Positions 6,945 through 15,508 of a stretch of DNA of 64,000 nt are shown here, piece by piece. The stretch comes from AC-56 sp963702195. GTDB lineage: Bacteria > Actinomycetota > Thermoleophilia > Solirubrobacterales > 70-9. The notes beneath the pieces are model-generated. The model searched no databases, was not told where the DNA came from, and saw only the letters and a list, made by a program, of their open reading frames with translations. The stretch is taken from positions 1,240,001-1,304,000 of the forward strand of contig OY969725.1 of NCBI GenBank assembly GCA_963702195.1. Reading direction: 5' to 3'. The first letter of the stretch is position 1, and each line of letters opens with the position of its first letter. A program made the position numbers and the translations under genes.

Positions 6945-7997
6945 ATGGGCTTCTTTCGCAACCTGACCGGCTTTGGCGGCCGCGACATGGCGGTGGACCT
7001 CGGGACCGCGAACACGCTCGTCTACGTACGAGGGCGTGGGATCGTGCTCTCGGAGCCCTCGGTCGTGGCGGTGGACGCTCGCAGCGGCGAGGTCCACGCC
7101 GTGGGCGTCGACGCGAAACGAATGCTGGGGCGCACCCCCGGGACGATCCGTGCCATCCGGCCCCTGAAGGATGGTGTGATCGCCGATTTCGACGTCACGG
7201 AGGAGATGCTGCGGCACTTCATACAGCGGGTCCACCAGAACCGCTTCGCACATCCACGTGTCGTCGTCTGCGTTCCGTCCGGTGTCACCGGGGTCGAGAA
7301 GCGCGCGGTCGAGGAGGCCTGTCTGTCCGCCGGCGCCCGCCAGGCCTACCTCATCGAGGAGCCCATGGCCGCCGCGATCGGCGCCGGGCTGCCCGTCGCC
7401 GAGCCCACGGGGAGCATGGTCCTCGACATCGGCGGCGGGACGAGCGAGGTCGCCGTCATCTCCCTGGGCGGGATCGTCGTCTCGGAGTCGATTCGGGTGG
7501 GCGGGGACGAGCAGGACGAGGCGATCGTCAACTACTGCAAGCACGAGCACAAGCTTTTGATCGGCCAGCAGACCGCGGAGGAGGTCAAGCTCGAGATCGG
7601 CTCGGCCACGCACCTTCCCGAGGAGGTCACCACAGAGATCCGCGGCCGTGACATGGTCACCGGACTGCCGAAGACCATCATGCTCACCTCGGCCGAGGTC
7701 CGTGGCGCTCTCGAGGAGCCGATCAACCAGATCGTCGCCGCCGTGAAGGACACGCTGGACCGCACGCCCCCCGAGCTCGCGGGAGACATCATGGACCGCG
7801 GGATCATCCTCGCGGGTGGTGGCTCGCTGCTCCAGGGCATGGACCAGCGCCTTCGCGATGAATGCCAGATGCCGGCCCAGGTCACGGAGTCACCGCTGAC
7901 CTGCGTTGCCGTGGGGTCGGGCCGCTCGCTCGAGGAGTTCGAGGTGATCCACCGGATGAGCCGGAACTCCCACCGTCGTCTGGTCGCGTCCGGGTAG
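6945..7997 (+). CDS. mreB: Rod shape-determining actin MreB
   Basis: Bacterial actin homologue that polymerises under the membrane and guides the peptidoglycan elongation complex. At 350 aa it has normal length; the phosphate-1 loop AVDLGTANTLVYV (residues 15-27), VCVPSGVTGVEKRAV, the phosphate-2 motif VLDIGGGTSEVAV and the adenosine motif LAGGGSLL are all present, as is the N-terminal amphipathic MGFFRNLTGF that contacts the membrane. ATG 6945 was chosen because it begins that helix. It is the first gene of mreB-mreC-mreD-pbp2-rodA, with tight spacing throughout. Confidence 0.97.
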   Translation: MGFFRNLTGFGGRDMAVDLGTANTLVYVRGRGIVLSEPSVVAVDARSGEVHAVGVDAKRMLGRTPGTIRAIRPLKDGVIADFDVTEEMLRHFIQRVHQNRFAHPRVVVCVPSGVTGVEKRAVEEACLSAGARQAYLIEEPMAAAIGAGLPVAEPTGSMVLDIGGGTSEVAVISLGGIVVSESIRVGGDEQDEAIVNYCKHEHKLLIGQQTAEEVKLEIGSATHLPEEVTTEIRGRDMVTGLPKTIMLTSAEVRGALEEPINQIVAAVKDTLDRTPPELAGDIMDRGIILAGGGSLLQGMDQRLRDECQMPAQVTESPLTCVAVGSGRSLEEFEVIHRMSRNSHRRLVASG

Positions 7998-8015
7998 GCG
8001 CTGGGAGGTACTGCG

Positions 8016-8888
8016 GTGTACCGCAAGCAAGTCCGGAGGCGCCGAGCGGTACTGGTGCTCCTGATCGTCGTCGCGCTCGTGCTGATCTCGGCGACCTTCT
8101 CCCAGTCCAACAGCGGCCCGCTGCACACGATGCAGCAGGGCGTCGCCTCGGTGTTCGCGCCGCTCGAGGACGGCGCGAGCCGTGCCCTCAAGCCCGCCCG
8201 CGACCTCGTCAACTGGGTCTCGGAGACCTTCAACGCCCGCGGCGAGAACTCAAACCTGAAGACGGACGTGCAGAAGCTCCGCGACAAGCTGGCGAAGTTG
8301 CAATCGGCCCAGGGCGAGAACGACCAGCTGAAGAAGCTTGTCGGACTTGACCGCAAGGGCGTGCTCTCCGGCTACAAGCCGGTGACCGCGCGCGTCGTGG
8401 GCGCCTCGCCGACCGTCTGGTACTCGACCGTCACCGTCAACGCCGGCTCGGGTGACGGCGTGGCGGTCAACGACCCGGTGATCGACGGCGACGGGCTCAT
8501 TGGCCAGGTCACCGACACGACGCACTTCACCTCCAAGGTCACGCTGATCACGGACTCGCAGAGCTCGGTGTCGGGCAGGGTGCTCCCGAACGGGCCGCAG
8601 GGCGTCGCCGAGCCGGAGGCCGGGGACCCGAGCACGATGCTGCTCGACTTCATCGACAAGAACGAGCCCATCCACCAGGGACAGATGGTCGTGACGGCGG
8701 GGTGGACCAACGGGTCGCTCTCCTCGTGGGCACCCCCGGGCATCCCGATCGGCGAGGTCCGGGACACGACGGTGGGCCAGCAGGAGACCACCCAGAACGT
8801 GCACATCACCCCCTACGCCGACATGCGCGACCTGGACATCGTGCAGGTGGCGACGCAGGGCCCATCTCGACCGGGGGTCGGCGGATGA
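8016..8888 (+). CDS. mreC: Rod shape-determining protein MreC
   Basis: Bitopic protein linking MreB to the periplasmic synthases. A basic N-terminus (MYRKQVRRRRA) precedes one transmembrane helix (residues 12-31), then a coiled coil of about 70-112 and the two beta-barrel MreC core (VTARVVGASPTVWYSTVTVN, GLIGQVTDTT). Length 290 aa. GTG 8016 follows mreB by 18 nt with GGGAGG just upstream. Its stop overlaps mreD in ATGA. Confidence 0.93.
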   Translation: MYRKQVRRRRAVLVLLIVVALVLISATFSQSNSGPLHTMQQGVASVFAPLEDGASRALKPARDLVNWVSETFNARGENSNLKTDVQKLRDKLAKLQSAQGENDQLKKLVGLDRKGVLSGYKPVTARVVGASPTVWYSTVTVNAGSGDGVAVNDPVIDGDGLIGQVTDTTHFTSKVTLITDSQSSVSGRVLPNGPQGVAEPEAGDPSTMLLDFIDKNEPIHQGQMVVTAGWTNGSLSSWAPPGIPIGEVRDTTVGQQETTQNVHITPYADMRDLDIVQVATQGPSRPGVGG

Positions 8889-9502
8889 TCGTCACGTGGC
8901 GCATCGGGCTGCGACTCGCGCTGATCATGGTCGTGGCGATCGTGCTCCAGGTGTCGTTCTTCTCCTACCTGACGCTCTTCGGAACAACGCCGAACATCAT
9001 CCCCCTAGTCGCCGTGAGCCTCGGCCTCCTGGGCGGCGCGATGGTCGGAGCCGTCTCCGGCTTCGCGCTCGGGTTCATCCTGGACTCCGTGCTGCTCGCG
9101 ACGCTCGGGATCTCCTCGCTGACCCTGCTGGCCGTCGGGTACCTGGCGGGCCGCTACCGGGAGGGCACGCAGATCGCTAACACGCTGATGCCCCCGATCA
9201 TGATCGGGGTGCTGACGATCGCCGCCTCCGCCGCCTTCTCCGCGCTACAGCTCATGCTCGGCATCGACACGCAGGTGAGCCTTCTGGTGCTCCGGGAGAT
9301 CTTCGTGCAGGGCCTCCTGGCCTTCCTGTTCGCGATCCCGTTCTATCCACTGATCCGCCGCGTGCTGCGCCCGGCGATCGTCGACGACGTCGTCGCGGGC
9401 CGCCGCATGGGAACTCCGATCCGCGCCGGCTCGAAGCGTCCTCGCCGCCGCCTGGGGCGCCGCCGGAGCCCGCGCGTGCGTAGGGCGACGGGGGTCTCCT
9501 GA
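8885..9502 (+). CDS. mreD: Rod shape-determining membrane protein MreD
   Basis: Polytopic elongasome subunit of 205 aa. Five or so transmembrane helices span residues 6-160 (LALIMVVAIVLQVSFFSYL, then GLLGGAMVGAVSGFALGFIL and others), followed by a basic cytoplasmic tail of KRPRRRLGRRRS type. ATG 8885 overlaps the mreC stop (ATGA) and the stop overlaps the pbp2 start (TGATG), so translation is coupled. The Arg-rich tail is longer than in many MreD proteins. Confidence 0.92.
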   Translation: MIVTWRIGLRLALIMVVAIVLQVSFFSYLTLFGTTPNIIPLVAVSLGLLGGAMVGAVSGFALGFILDSVLLATLGISSLTLLAVGYLAGRYREGTQIANTLMPPIMIGVLTIAASAAFSALQLMLGIDTQVSLLVLREIFVQGLLAFLFAIPFYPLIRRVLRPAIVDDVVAGRRMGTPIRAGSKRPRRRLGRRRSPRVRRATGVS

Positions 9503-11475
9503 TGTTCAACGAGCGCGAGCGCCCCATGCTTCCGGCGCAGTTCGCGCTGCGCGTCGCGGTGCTGTCGGGGATCGCCCTGGTCATGTTCTCGATCATCTTC
9601 TTCCGGCTCTGGTACCTCCAGGTGCTCTCGAGCGATGACTACCTGAAGCAGGCCAACAACAACCAGGTCCGCGATGCCACTGTCCAGGCGCCTCGCGGCG
9701 AGATCCTCGACCGCAACGGCCAGGTGCTGGTCGACAACCGCACGGCCCTTGCGCTGCAGATCCTGCCGACCGAGCTCCCGCGGAAGCGCCACAAGCAGCA
9801 CGAGGAGCTCGCCCGGCTGAGCCACGTGATCCACATGCCTACGGACCAGATCGAGAAACAGATCAAAAAGCAGACCAAGGACCTGCCCTCGAACCCGGTG
9901 ACGCTGAGGCGCGACGTCAGCTACGACCTCGTCTACTACCTGCGCGAGAACCAGGACTCCTATCCGGGCGTCACGGTCCAGCGGGTGTACGTGCGGAACT
10001 ACCCGGACGGCAGCCTCGCGGCCCAGATCTACGGCTATGTCCGCGAGGTCACGGGTCCGCAGCTCAAGGAGGCCCGCTACCAGGGGCTTGCGCCGGGCGA
10101 CCAGGTTGGGCAGTCCGGAATCGAGAACACCTACGACAACGTCCTGCGGGGCACGAACGGCATGACCCGTGTGCAGGTGGACGCGGCGGGCAACCCCACG
10201 GGCCACATCCTGAACCAGGTGCAACCCAAGCCCGGCGACAACCTGGTGCTCTCGCTAGACCGGCCCGTGCAGCAGGCGGGCGAGCAGGCGATCAATTCCT
10301 TCAGTACGCCCGGCGCCTTCGTCGCCATGAACGTCAAGAACGGCCAGATCCTCGGGCTGGGCTCGTCGCCGACCTTCGACCCGTCCGTCTTCTCCAAGCC
10401 CGTGATCCCCACCTCGGTCTACAAGCAGCTCACCAGCCAGACCACGTACGCGCCGCTGACGAACCGCGCGATCCAGGGCCTCTATCCGACGGGCTCGACG
10501 TTCAAGCCGATCACGGCCACCGCGGCGCTGGAGAGCGGGGTAATCACCCCATCCACGGTCATCGACGACACCGGATCGTTCAGCCTGGGTCCCGGCGTGC
10601 AACCCCTCCACAACGCCGGGCTCGCCGCCTACGGCTCCCTTCAGCTCACGCAGGCACTCCAGGTCTCGTCGGACGTCTGGTTCTACAACGTGGGCGCCGA
10701 CATGTTCAAGACGGGCAACACGAGCGCCCAGGACAAGTGGGCATACGACCTGGGGATCGGCCACCCGACGGGCATCGACCTCCCCGGTGAGGTCTCCGGT
10801 CTCCTGCCGACACCACAATGGCGCGACCAGCTCTACAAGCAGGCCCAAAGCCCCAATTCCCCCGGTGGAACCAGCGTCGTGCCCGGAGATCCCACCACCC
10901 GGCCGTGGAGCTTGGGCGACAACGTCAACCTCGCGGTCGGCCAGGGCGACCTCCAGGCCGACCCCCTCCAGATGGCCGTCGCCTACGCCGCGATCGGCAA
11001 CGGCGGCGACGTCGTCCGCCCGCACGTCGGCAAGGAGGTCGAGGACCCGAACGGCAGCGTGGTCCAGGAGATCGACCCCGCTCCGATCCGCCACCTGAAT
11101 ATCAACTCGAGCTACCGCTCGGCGATCATGCAGGGGATCCACGAGGCAGCCCAGTCACCCGGCGGGACGTCCTACTCGGTCTTCGGAAACTTCCCGATCC
11201 CGATGGCCGGTAAGACCGGAACGGCGCAGCGCGATGGGCAGCTGGACCAGTCCTGGTACATCTGCCTCGCGCCGTACCCCAATCCCAAGATCGTCGTCGC
11301 GGCGACGATCGAGCAGGGAGGCTTCGGAGTGGAGTCGGCGGCGCCCGTGGCGAAGCAGATCCTCGACGCCTACTACAACGAGCACCCGTCTGAGGCCAAG
11401 AACGCGGGCGGCAAGCCGCCAAAGATCACGCCGATCCAGCAGGGAACCGTGAGCGGCGGGAGCAATCCCTACTGA
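9502..11475 (+). CDS. mrdA: Penicillin-binding protein 2 (elongation transpeptidase)
   Basis: Class B PBP that cross-links peptidoglycan together with RodA. It has an N-terminal transmembrane helix (about residues 20-42), a PBP dimerisation domain with PRGEILDRNGQVLVDN, and a transpeptidase domain with catalytic STFK at 332-335, SSD as the SxN-type motif around 390, and KTG at 571-573 (MAGKTGTAQ). Length 657 aa is typical. Its place between mreD and rodA is the conserved actinobacterial and proteobacterial order. The stop overlaps the rodA ATG in TGATG. Confidence 0.96.
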   Translation: MFNERERPMLPAQFALRVAVLSGIALVMFSIIFFRLWYLQVLSSDDYLKQANNNQVRDATVQAPRGEILDRNGQVLVDNRTALALQILPTELPRKRHKQHEELARLSHVIHMPTDQIEKQIKKQTKDLPSNPVTLRRDVSYDLVYYLRENQDSYPGVTVQRVYVRNYPDGSLAAQIYGYVREVTGPQLKEARYQGLAPGDQVGQSGIENTYDNVLRGTNGMTRVQVDAAGNPTGHILNQVQPKPGDNLVLSLDRPVQQAGEQAINSFSTPGAFVAMNVKNGQILGLGSSPTFDPSVFSKPVIPTSVYKQLTSQTTYAPLTNRAIQGLYPTGSTFKPITATAALESGVITPSTVIDDTGSFSLGPGVQPLHNAGLAAYGSLQLTQALQVSSDVWFYNVGADMFKTGNTSAQDKWAYDLGIGHPTGIDLPGEVSGLLPTPQWRDQLYKQAQSPNSPGGTSVVPGDPTTRPWSLGDNVNLAVGQGDLQADPLQMAVAYAAIGNGGDVVRPHVGKEVEDPNGSVVQEIDPAPIRHLNINSSYRSAIMQGIHEAAQSPGGTSYSVFGNFPIPMAGKTGTAQRDGQLDQSWYICLAPYPNPKIVVAATIEQGGFGVESAAPVAKQILDAYYNEHPSEAKNAGGKPPKITPIQQGTVSGGSNPY

Positions 11476-12677
11476 TGGTCTCCGACGCCTATCCCAGGCC
11501 GTTCGAAGGCGGACAGCGTCAGGCGACGCGCCCCCGTGAGCGCGGGGGGCTGCTCGCGATGGACCCGCTGCTGTTCCTGGCGGCCGTCGGGCTGATCGGG
11601 TTCAGCCTCTTCACCCTGGGCGCGGCGACCGGCCACGACGTCCCGCACAACCCGTATTTCTACGTCATCCGGCAGGCGATCTACGCCGTCATCGGCATTG
11701 CGCTGATGCTCGGATTGGCGCGGGTCGACTACTCTCGTTTCAGAGAGCTGCGCGTTGGGCTCTACACCGCGATGATGACGACCATCGTCGCGGTGCTCCT
11801 CTTGGGGCAGGCCACACGTGGCTCGAAACGATGGATAGAGCTCCCCTTCTTCACGTTCCAGCCGTCCGAGCTGGGCAAGGTGCTGTTGATCCTGGCGCTG
11901 GCCGGGTTCGCGATCGACCGCCGCCGCCGCACCAGCGAGCGGCAGCGGACGGCGCGGCTGCTGCTGCTGGGCTTCGTGCCGGCGCTGATCGTGATCATGC
12001 AGCCCGACCTCGGTACCGGAATCGTCTATATCGTCATCACGCTGGCTACGCTGTTCTTCGTCGGGGTGCGCTGGACGCACTTCGCGCTACTTGGCGGGTT
12101 GCTCGCGGCCGCGGTATCGGCGGTGCTGGTGCTCGCCCCGGCGATCGGACACCCCGTTCTGCACGGCTACCAGCAGGAGAGGCTCACATCCTTTTTGAAC
12201 CCCAGCTCGGACCCACGCGCCGCGACGTATCAGATCGATCAGTCGCTGATCGCGATTGGGTCGGGTGGCAAGACAGGGCGCGGTTCCGACTCGACGCAAA
12301 CGGAGCACGGTTTCGTGCCCGACCGCACCACCGACTTCATCTTCTCCGTCGTCGGAGAACGCTTCGGCTTCGTCGGTGCTGCGTTCGTTTTATCCCTTTT
12401 CGCCCTGCTCATATGGAGGGCGCTGCGCATAATGACGCTTTCGAAGAACTTGTACGGGAGCGTGATCGCCGGCTCGATCGCGGCCATGTTCATGACCCAG
12501 GTGTTTGTGAACGTGGGCGTCACGATCGGGATCATGCCGGTGACCGGCATCCCGTTACCACTCATGAGCTTCGGGGGATCCTCGGTCGTCGTGACCTTCA
12601 TGGCGGTCGGGCTCCTACAGAGCATCTACGTGCAAGCGCGGCTCACCTCCAAGAGCAGGGCGGACCTCCGGCGCTGA
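11475..12677 (+). CDS. rodA: SEDS peptidoglycan polymerase RodA
   Basis: Integral membrane glycosyltransferase of the elongasome, partner of the PBP2 encoded just upstream. The 400-aa chain has about ten helices; the signature GSKRWIELPFFTFQPSELGKV and the conserved PVTGIPLPLMSFGGSS motif near the C-terminus are SEDS hallmarks, and the region around HGFVPDRTTDFIFSVVGE contains the aspartate expected for catalysis. The first 30 residues are basic and cytoplasmic. Start ATG 11475 overlaps the previous stop. Confidence 0.96.
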   Translation: MVSDAYPRPFEGGQRQATRPRERGGLLAMDPLLFLAAVGLIGFSLFTLGAATGHDVPHNPYFYVIRQAIYAVIGIALMLGLARVDYSRFRELRVGLYTAMMTTIVAVLLLGQATRGSKRWIELPFFTFQPSELGKVLLILALAGFAIDRRRRTSERQRTARLLLLGFVPALIVIMQPDLGTGIVYIVITLATLFFVGVRWTHFALLGGLLAAAVSAVLVLAPAIGHPVLHGYQQERLTSFLNPSSDPRAATYQIDQSLIAIGSGGKTGRGSDSTQTEHGFVPDRTTDFIFSVVGERFGFVGAAFVLSLFALLIWRALRIMTLSKNLYGSVIAGSIAAMFMTQVFVNVGVTIGIMPVTGIPLPLMSFGGSSVVVTFMAVGLLQSIYVQARLTSKSRADLRR

Positions 12678-12704
12678 ACGCCCGGGGGCCTACCTATTTA
12701 CTCT

Positions 12705-12711
12705 GAGGTGA
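12705..12711 (+). promoter_or_regulatory. Shine-Dalgarno deciding a CTG start for rne
   Basis: GAGGTGA, complementary to the 16S 3' end, ends 5 nt before CTG 12717 and would be 20 nt from the first TTG (12732). An in-frame TAA at 12714 directly precedes the CTG. Confidence 0.65.
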
Positions 12712-12716
12712 GTTAA

Positions 12717-14669
12717 CTGAAAAAGCGAATATTGGTTTCAGTCGACGCGGGCGAGACCCGCGTCGCGGTGCTCGAAGGCAAGGGCACCGCAAGAAGCGGC
12801 GACCGCAGCAACAAGGGCGGTCGTCCCAGCAAGGACCGCGCCGCCCCCGGACGCGGAGCAGAGGAGGCGGCGCGAAAGGATTCCGGCTTCAAGGTCGCCG
12901 AGCTCTACGTCGAGCGCCGCGGTCAGCGGTCGATCGTCGGCAACATCTATGCGGGCGTCGTCGACAACGTGCTGCCGGGAATGGAGGCAGCGTTCGTCGA
13001 CATCGGCCTCGAGCGCAACGGCTTCCTCCACGTCGACGAGATCGTCCTCCCGGGCGGCGAGGCGGCGCCGCGGCGCGGCCGCGGCCGCGGGCGGCGGATC
13101 GACGAGCTGCTCAAGCCCAAGCAGGAGGTCCTCGTGCAGGTCGTCAAGGACCCGCTCAAGACCAAGGGCGCGCGGCTGTCGATGCAGCTGTCGATCGCCG
13201 GTCGCTACCTGGTCTACATGCCCAGCGGCGGCGGGGTCGGCGCCAGCCGGCGCCTCTCCGACACCGAGCGCGACCGGCAGCGCAAGCTGCTGCAGAAGAT
13301 CCATAAGGGCCCGGGCGGCGTGATCGTGCGGACGGCCGCGCAGGGGGCCCGCAAGGCGGACTTCGAGCGCGACATCGAGTACCTCAAGAAGCTGTATGAG
13401 GTGGTCCAGCGCAGGGCCGAGCAGGTGAAGGCGCCGGACATGGTCTTCCAGGAGGCGGACCTCTCGATTCGCGTCCTGCGCGACGTGCTCGAGAAGGAGT
13501 TCGACGGCGCGATCATCGACGACGAAAAGCAGCACCAGCGGGTGACGAGCTTCTTCCAGCGCACCGCGCCCGAGCTCGTCCAGCATGTCGAGCTCTACGA
13601 GGGCAAGGAGTCGCTGTTCGAGAAGATGGGCGTCGAGGAGGCGTACCGCTCGGTGCTCTCCCGGCGGGTCGATCTGCCCTCGGGCGGCTATCTGATGATC
13701 GACTACGCGGAGGCGCTCACCGTCATCGACATCAACACGGGCAGCTTCACCGGCCGCGGCAAGGGCCGGCTGGAGGACACGATCACCCGGGTCAACGTGG
13801 AGGCGGCCGAGGAGGTCGTGCGGCAGCTGCGCCTGCGGGACATCGGCGGGATCATCGTCATCGACTTCATCGACATGGCGCGGGCCCGCAACCGCGACCA
13901 GGTGCTGAAGACGCTGCGCAAGGCGCTCGACGCCGACAAGACCAAGAGCTACGTCATGGACGTGTCGCCCTTGGGGCTGGTGGAGATGACCCGGCAGAAC
14001 GTCACCGACGGGGTGCGCGAGATCCTCACCAAGCGTTGCCCGACCTGCGATGGCGAGGGCGTCGTGGAGTCCGAGGAGACCGTCGCGATCACCGTCGTGC
14101 GGCACCTGCGCGAGGTGATCGAGGAGCGCTCGGAGGAGGCCTTTCTCGTCCGGGTGAACCCAAAGGTCGCCGCGGAGCTCCTGCGCGAAGACAGCCCATT
14201 GCACGAGCTCGAGGACAAGTCCGGCAAGCACTTCCACTTCGAGGGCGGGGACGCGCTCAAGCTCGACACGTTCGAGGTCGTCGACAGCGGGACCCGGGCG
14301 CAGATCGAGGAGCGCGCGCTGCCGTTCCAGGTGGGCGACGAGGTCCTCGTGCGCATCGAGGAGCCGCACATGTACAACGTCGACGACGCGGTGGCGCGCG
14401 TTGACTCCTACATCGTGAGCGTCACCGGCGGAGGCCGCTTCGTCGGGGACCGGCGCCTCGTCCGCATCGACAGCGTCGGCAGAGCGGCAGCCACCGCATC
14501 GCTGGTCGGAGGCGCGGAGGAGGACAGCGGCAACGGCGCCGATGACTCGGAGGATGGCTCGTCGAACGGCGACCCCGTAGAATCCTCGCCTTCGAGACGG
14601 CGCCGCGGCCGAAGGGGCGGCAGGCGCCGTTCTCGCGCCCGGGCCCAGAACGAGTCGAACGGCGACTAG
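12717..14669 (+). CDS. rne: Ribonuclease E/G family endoribonuclease (CTG start)
   Basis: Endonuclease for rRNA maturation and mRNA decay. The 650-aa product has the S1-containing N-terminal domain (VGNIYAGVVDNVLPGMEAAFVDIGLERNG is split by short Arg/Gly loops), the DNase I-like catalytic domain with Asp338 (TVIDINTG) and Asp383 (VIDFIDMA), and the zinc-link CPTC at 441-444. It lacks a long degradosome scaffold and ends in an Arg-rich tail (RRRRGRRGG), so RNase G (rng) is an equally fair name. Starting at CTG 12717 gives the family-like MKKRILVSVDAGETRVAV; TTG 12732 would lose KKRI and sit too far from the GAGGTGA ribosome site. It precedes rplU-rpmA as in Streptomyces. Confidence 0.93.
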   Translation: MKKRILVSVDAGETRVAVLEGKGTARSGDRSNKGGRPSKDRAAPGRGAEEAARKDSGFKVAELYVERRGQRSIVGNIYAGVVDNVLPGMEAAFVDIGLERNGFLHVDEIVLPGGEAAPRRGRGRGRRIDELLKPKQEVLVQVVKDPLKTKGARLSMQLSIAGRYLVYMPSGGGVGASRRLSDTERDRQRKLLQKIHKGPGGVIVRTAAQGARKADFERDIEYLKKLYEVVQRRAEQVKAPDMVFQEADLSIRVLRDVLEKEFDGAIIDDEKQHQRVTSFFQRTAPELVQHVELYEGKESLFEKMGVEEAYRSVLSRRVDLPSGGYLMIDYAEALTVIDINTGSFTGRGKGRLEDTITRVNVEAAEEVVRQLRLRDIGGIIVIDFIDMARARNRDQVLKTLRKALDADKTKSYVMDVSPLGLVEMTRQNVTDGVREILTKRCPTCDGEGVVESEETVAITVVRHLREVIEERSEEAFLVRVNPKVAAELLREDSPLHELEDKSGKHFHFEGGDALKLDTFEVVDSGTRAQIEERALPFQVGDEVLVRIEEPHMYNVDDAVARVDSYIVSVTGGGRFVGDRRLVRIDSVGRAAATASLVGGAEEDSGNGADDSEDGSSNGDPVESSPSRRRRGRRGGRRRSRARAQNESNGD

Positions 14670-14688
14670 GCCCACCAACGAGAGCAAC

Positions 14689-15246
14689 ATGGCTGACAGC
14701 TACGCGATAGTCGAAACCGGCGGCAAGCAATACCGCGCCGAGAAGGGCACCAACCTGCTCGTCGAGCGGCTGCCCGCGGACGAGGGGAGCAAGGTGAACC
14801 TCCGGGCCGTGATGTTCAAGGGCGACAAGGACGTGGTCCTCGACGGCGGCCAGCTCGAGAAGGTGAAGGTCGAGGCCGTCGTTACCGAGCATCTGCGCGG
14901 CCCGAAGATCCGGATCTTCAAGTACAAGGCCAAGAAGGGCTACCGCCGTCGCGGCGGTCACCGCCAGGGGCTGACCCGCCTCGAGGTGACCGAGGTTCGC
15001 ATGCTCACCCGCAAGCCGGCGGCGGGGGCGACGAAGCAGGCGGAGAAGAAGGACGAGGCGAAGGCGGAGCCCACGGCCAAGGCGGAGACCAAGCCAAAGG
15101 CGCCCGCCAAGCCGAAGGCGCCCGCGAAGAAGCCCGCGGCAAAGAAGCCGGCGGCGAAGAAGCCCGCAGCCAAGAAGACGGCCGCGAAGAAGCCTGCGGC
15201 CAAGAAGCCGGCGAGCCGCTCTTCGTCTGCTAAGAAAGAGAGCTAG
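14689..15246 (+). CDS. rplU: Ribosomal protein L21 with histone H1-like tail
   Basis: Large-subunit protein binding 23S rRNA and L20. Residues 1-103 are an ordinary L21 (YAIVETGGKQYRAEKG, then KYKAKKGYRRRGGHRQGLT). After residue 108 comes an extra tail of about 75 residues built of Lys/Ala/Pro repeats (PAKKPAAKKPAAKKP) resembling the C-terminus of histone H1 or actinobacterial HupB, with no counterpart in standard L21. The tail is encoded in frame with normal GC3, so it is not a sequencing artefact. It could bind rRNA or DNA nonspecifically. rpmA follows after 2 nt. Confidence 0.96.
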   Translation: MADSYAIVETGGKQYRAEKGTNLLVERLPADEGSKVNLRAVMFKGDKDVVLDGGQLEKVKVEAVVTEHLRGPKIRIFKYKAKKGYRRRGGHRQGLTRLEVTEVRMLTRKPAAGATKQAEKKDEAKAEPTAKAETKPKAPAKPKAPAKKPAAKKPAAKKPAAKKTAAKKPAAKKPASRSSSAKKES

Positions 15247-15248
15247 TC

Positions 15249-15506
15249 ATGGCGCACAAGAAAGGACTCGGATCAAGCCGTAACGGGCGCGACTCGAACC
15301 CCAAGTACCTCGGGGTGAAGGTCTTCGCCGGCCAGCGCGTGGGCGGTGGCGAGATCATCGTGCGCCAGCGCGGCACCCGCTTCCGGCCGGGCGATGGCAC
15401 CGGCCTGGGGCGCGACCACACGATCTTCGCGACGCGGCCGGGAGTCGTCGAGTTCAAGACGGGCCGTCGCGGCCGCACGGTCTCGGTCCTCGAGACGCAG
15501 CAGTAG
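15249..15506 (+). CDS. rpmA: Ribosomal protein L27
   Basis: Large-subunit protein whose N-terminus reaches the peptidyl transferase centre. MAHKKGLGSSRNGRDSNPKY is the canonical start with no cleavable Firmicutes-type extension, and the 85-aa length is standard. It is co-transcribed with rplU. Confidence 0.98.
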   Translation: MAHKKGLGSSRNGRDSNPKYLGVKVFAGQRVGGGEIIVRQRGTRFRPGDGTGLGRDHTIFATRPGVVEFKTGRRGRTVSVLETQQ

Positions 15507-15508
15507 CC

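Noticed and set aside
12738..14690. 650-codon open frame antisense to rne
   Set aside because: Same GC shadow effect; mirrors the codon structure of rne and matches nothing known.
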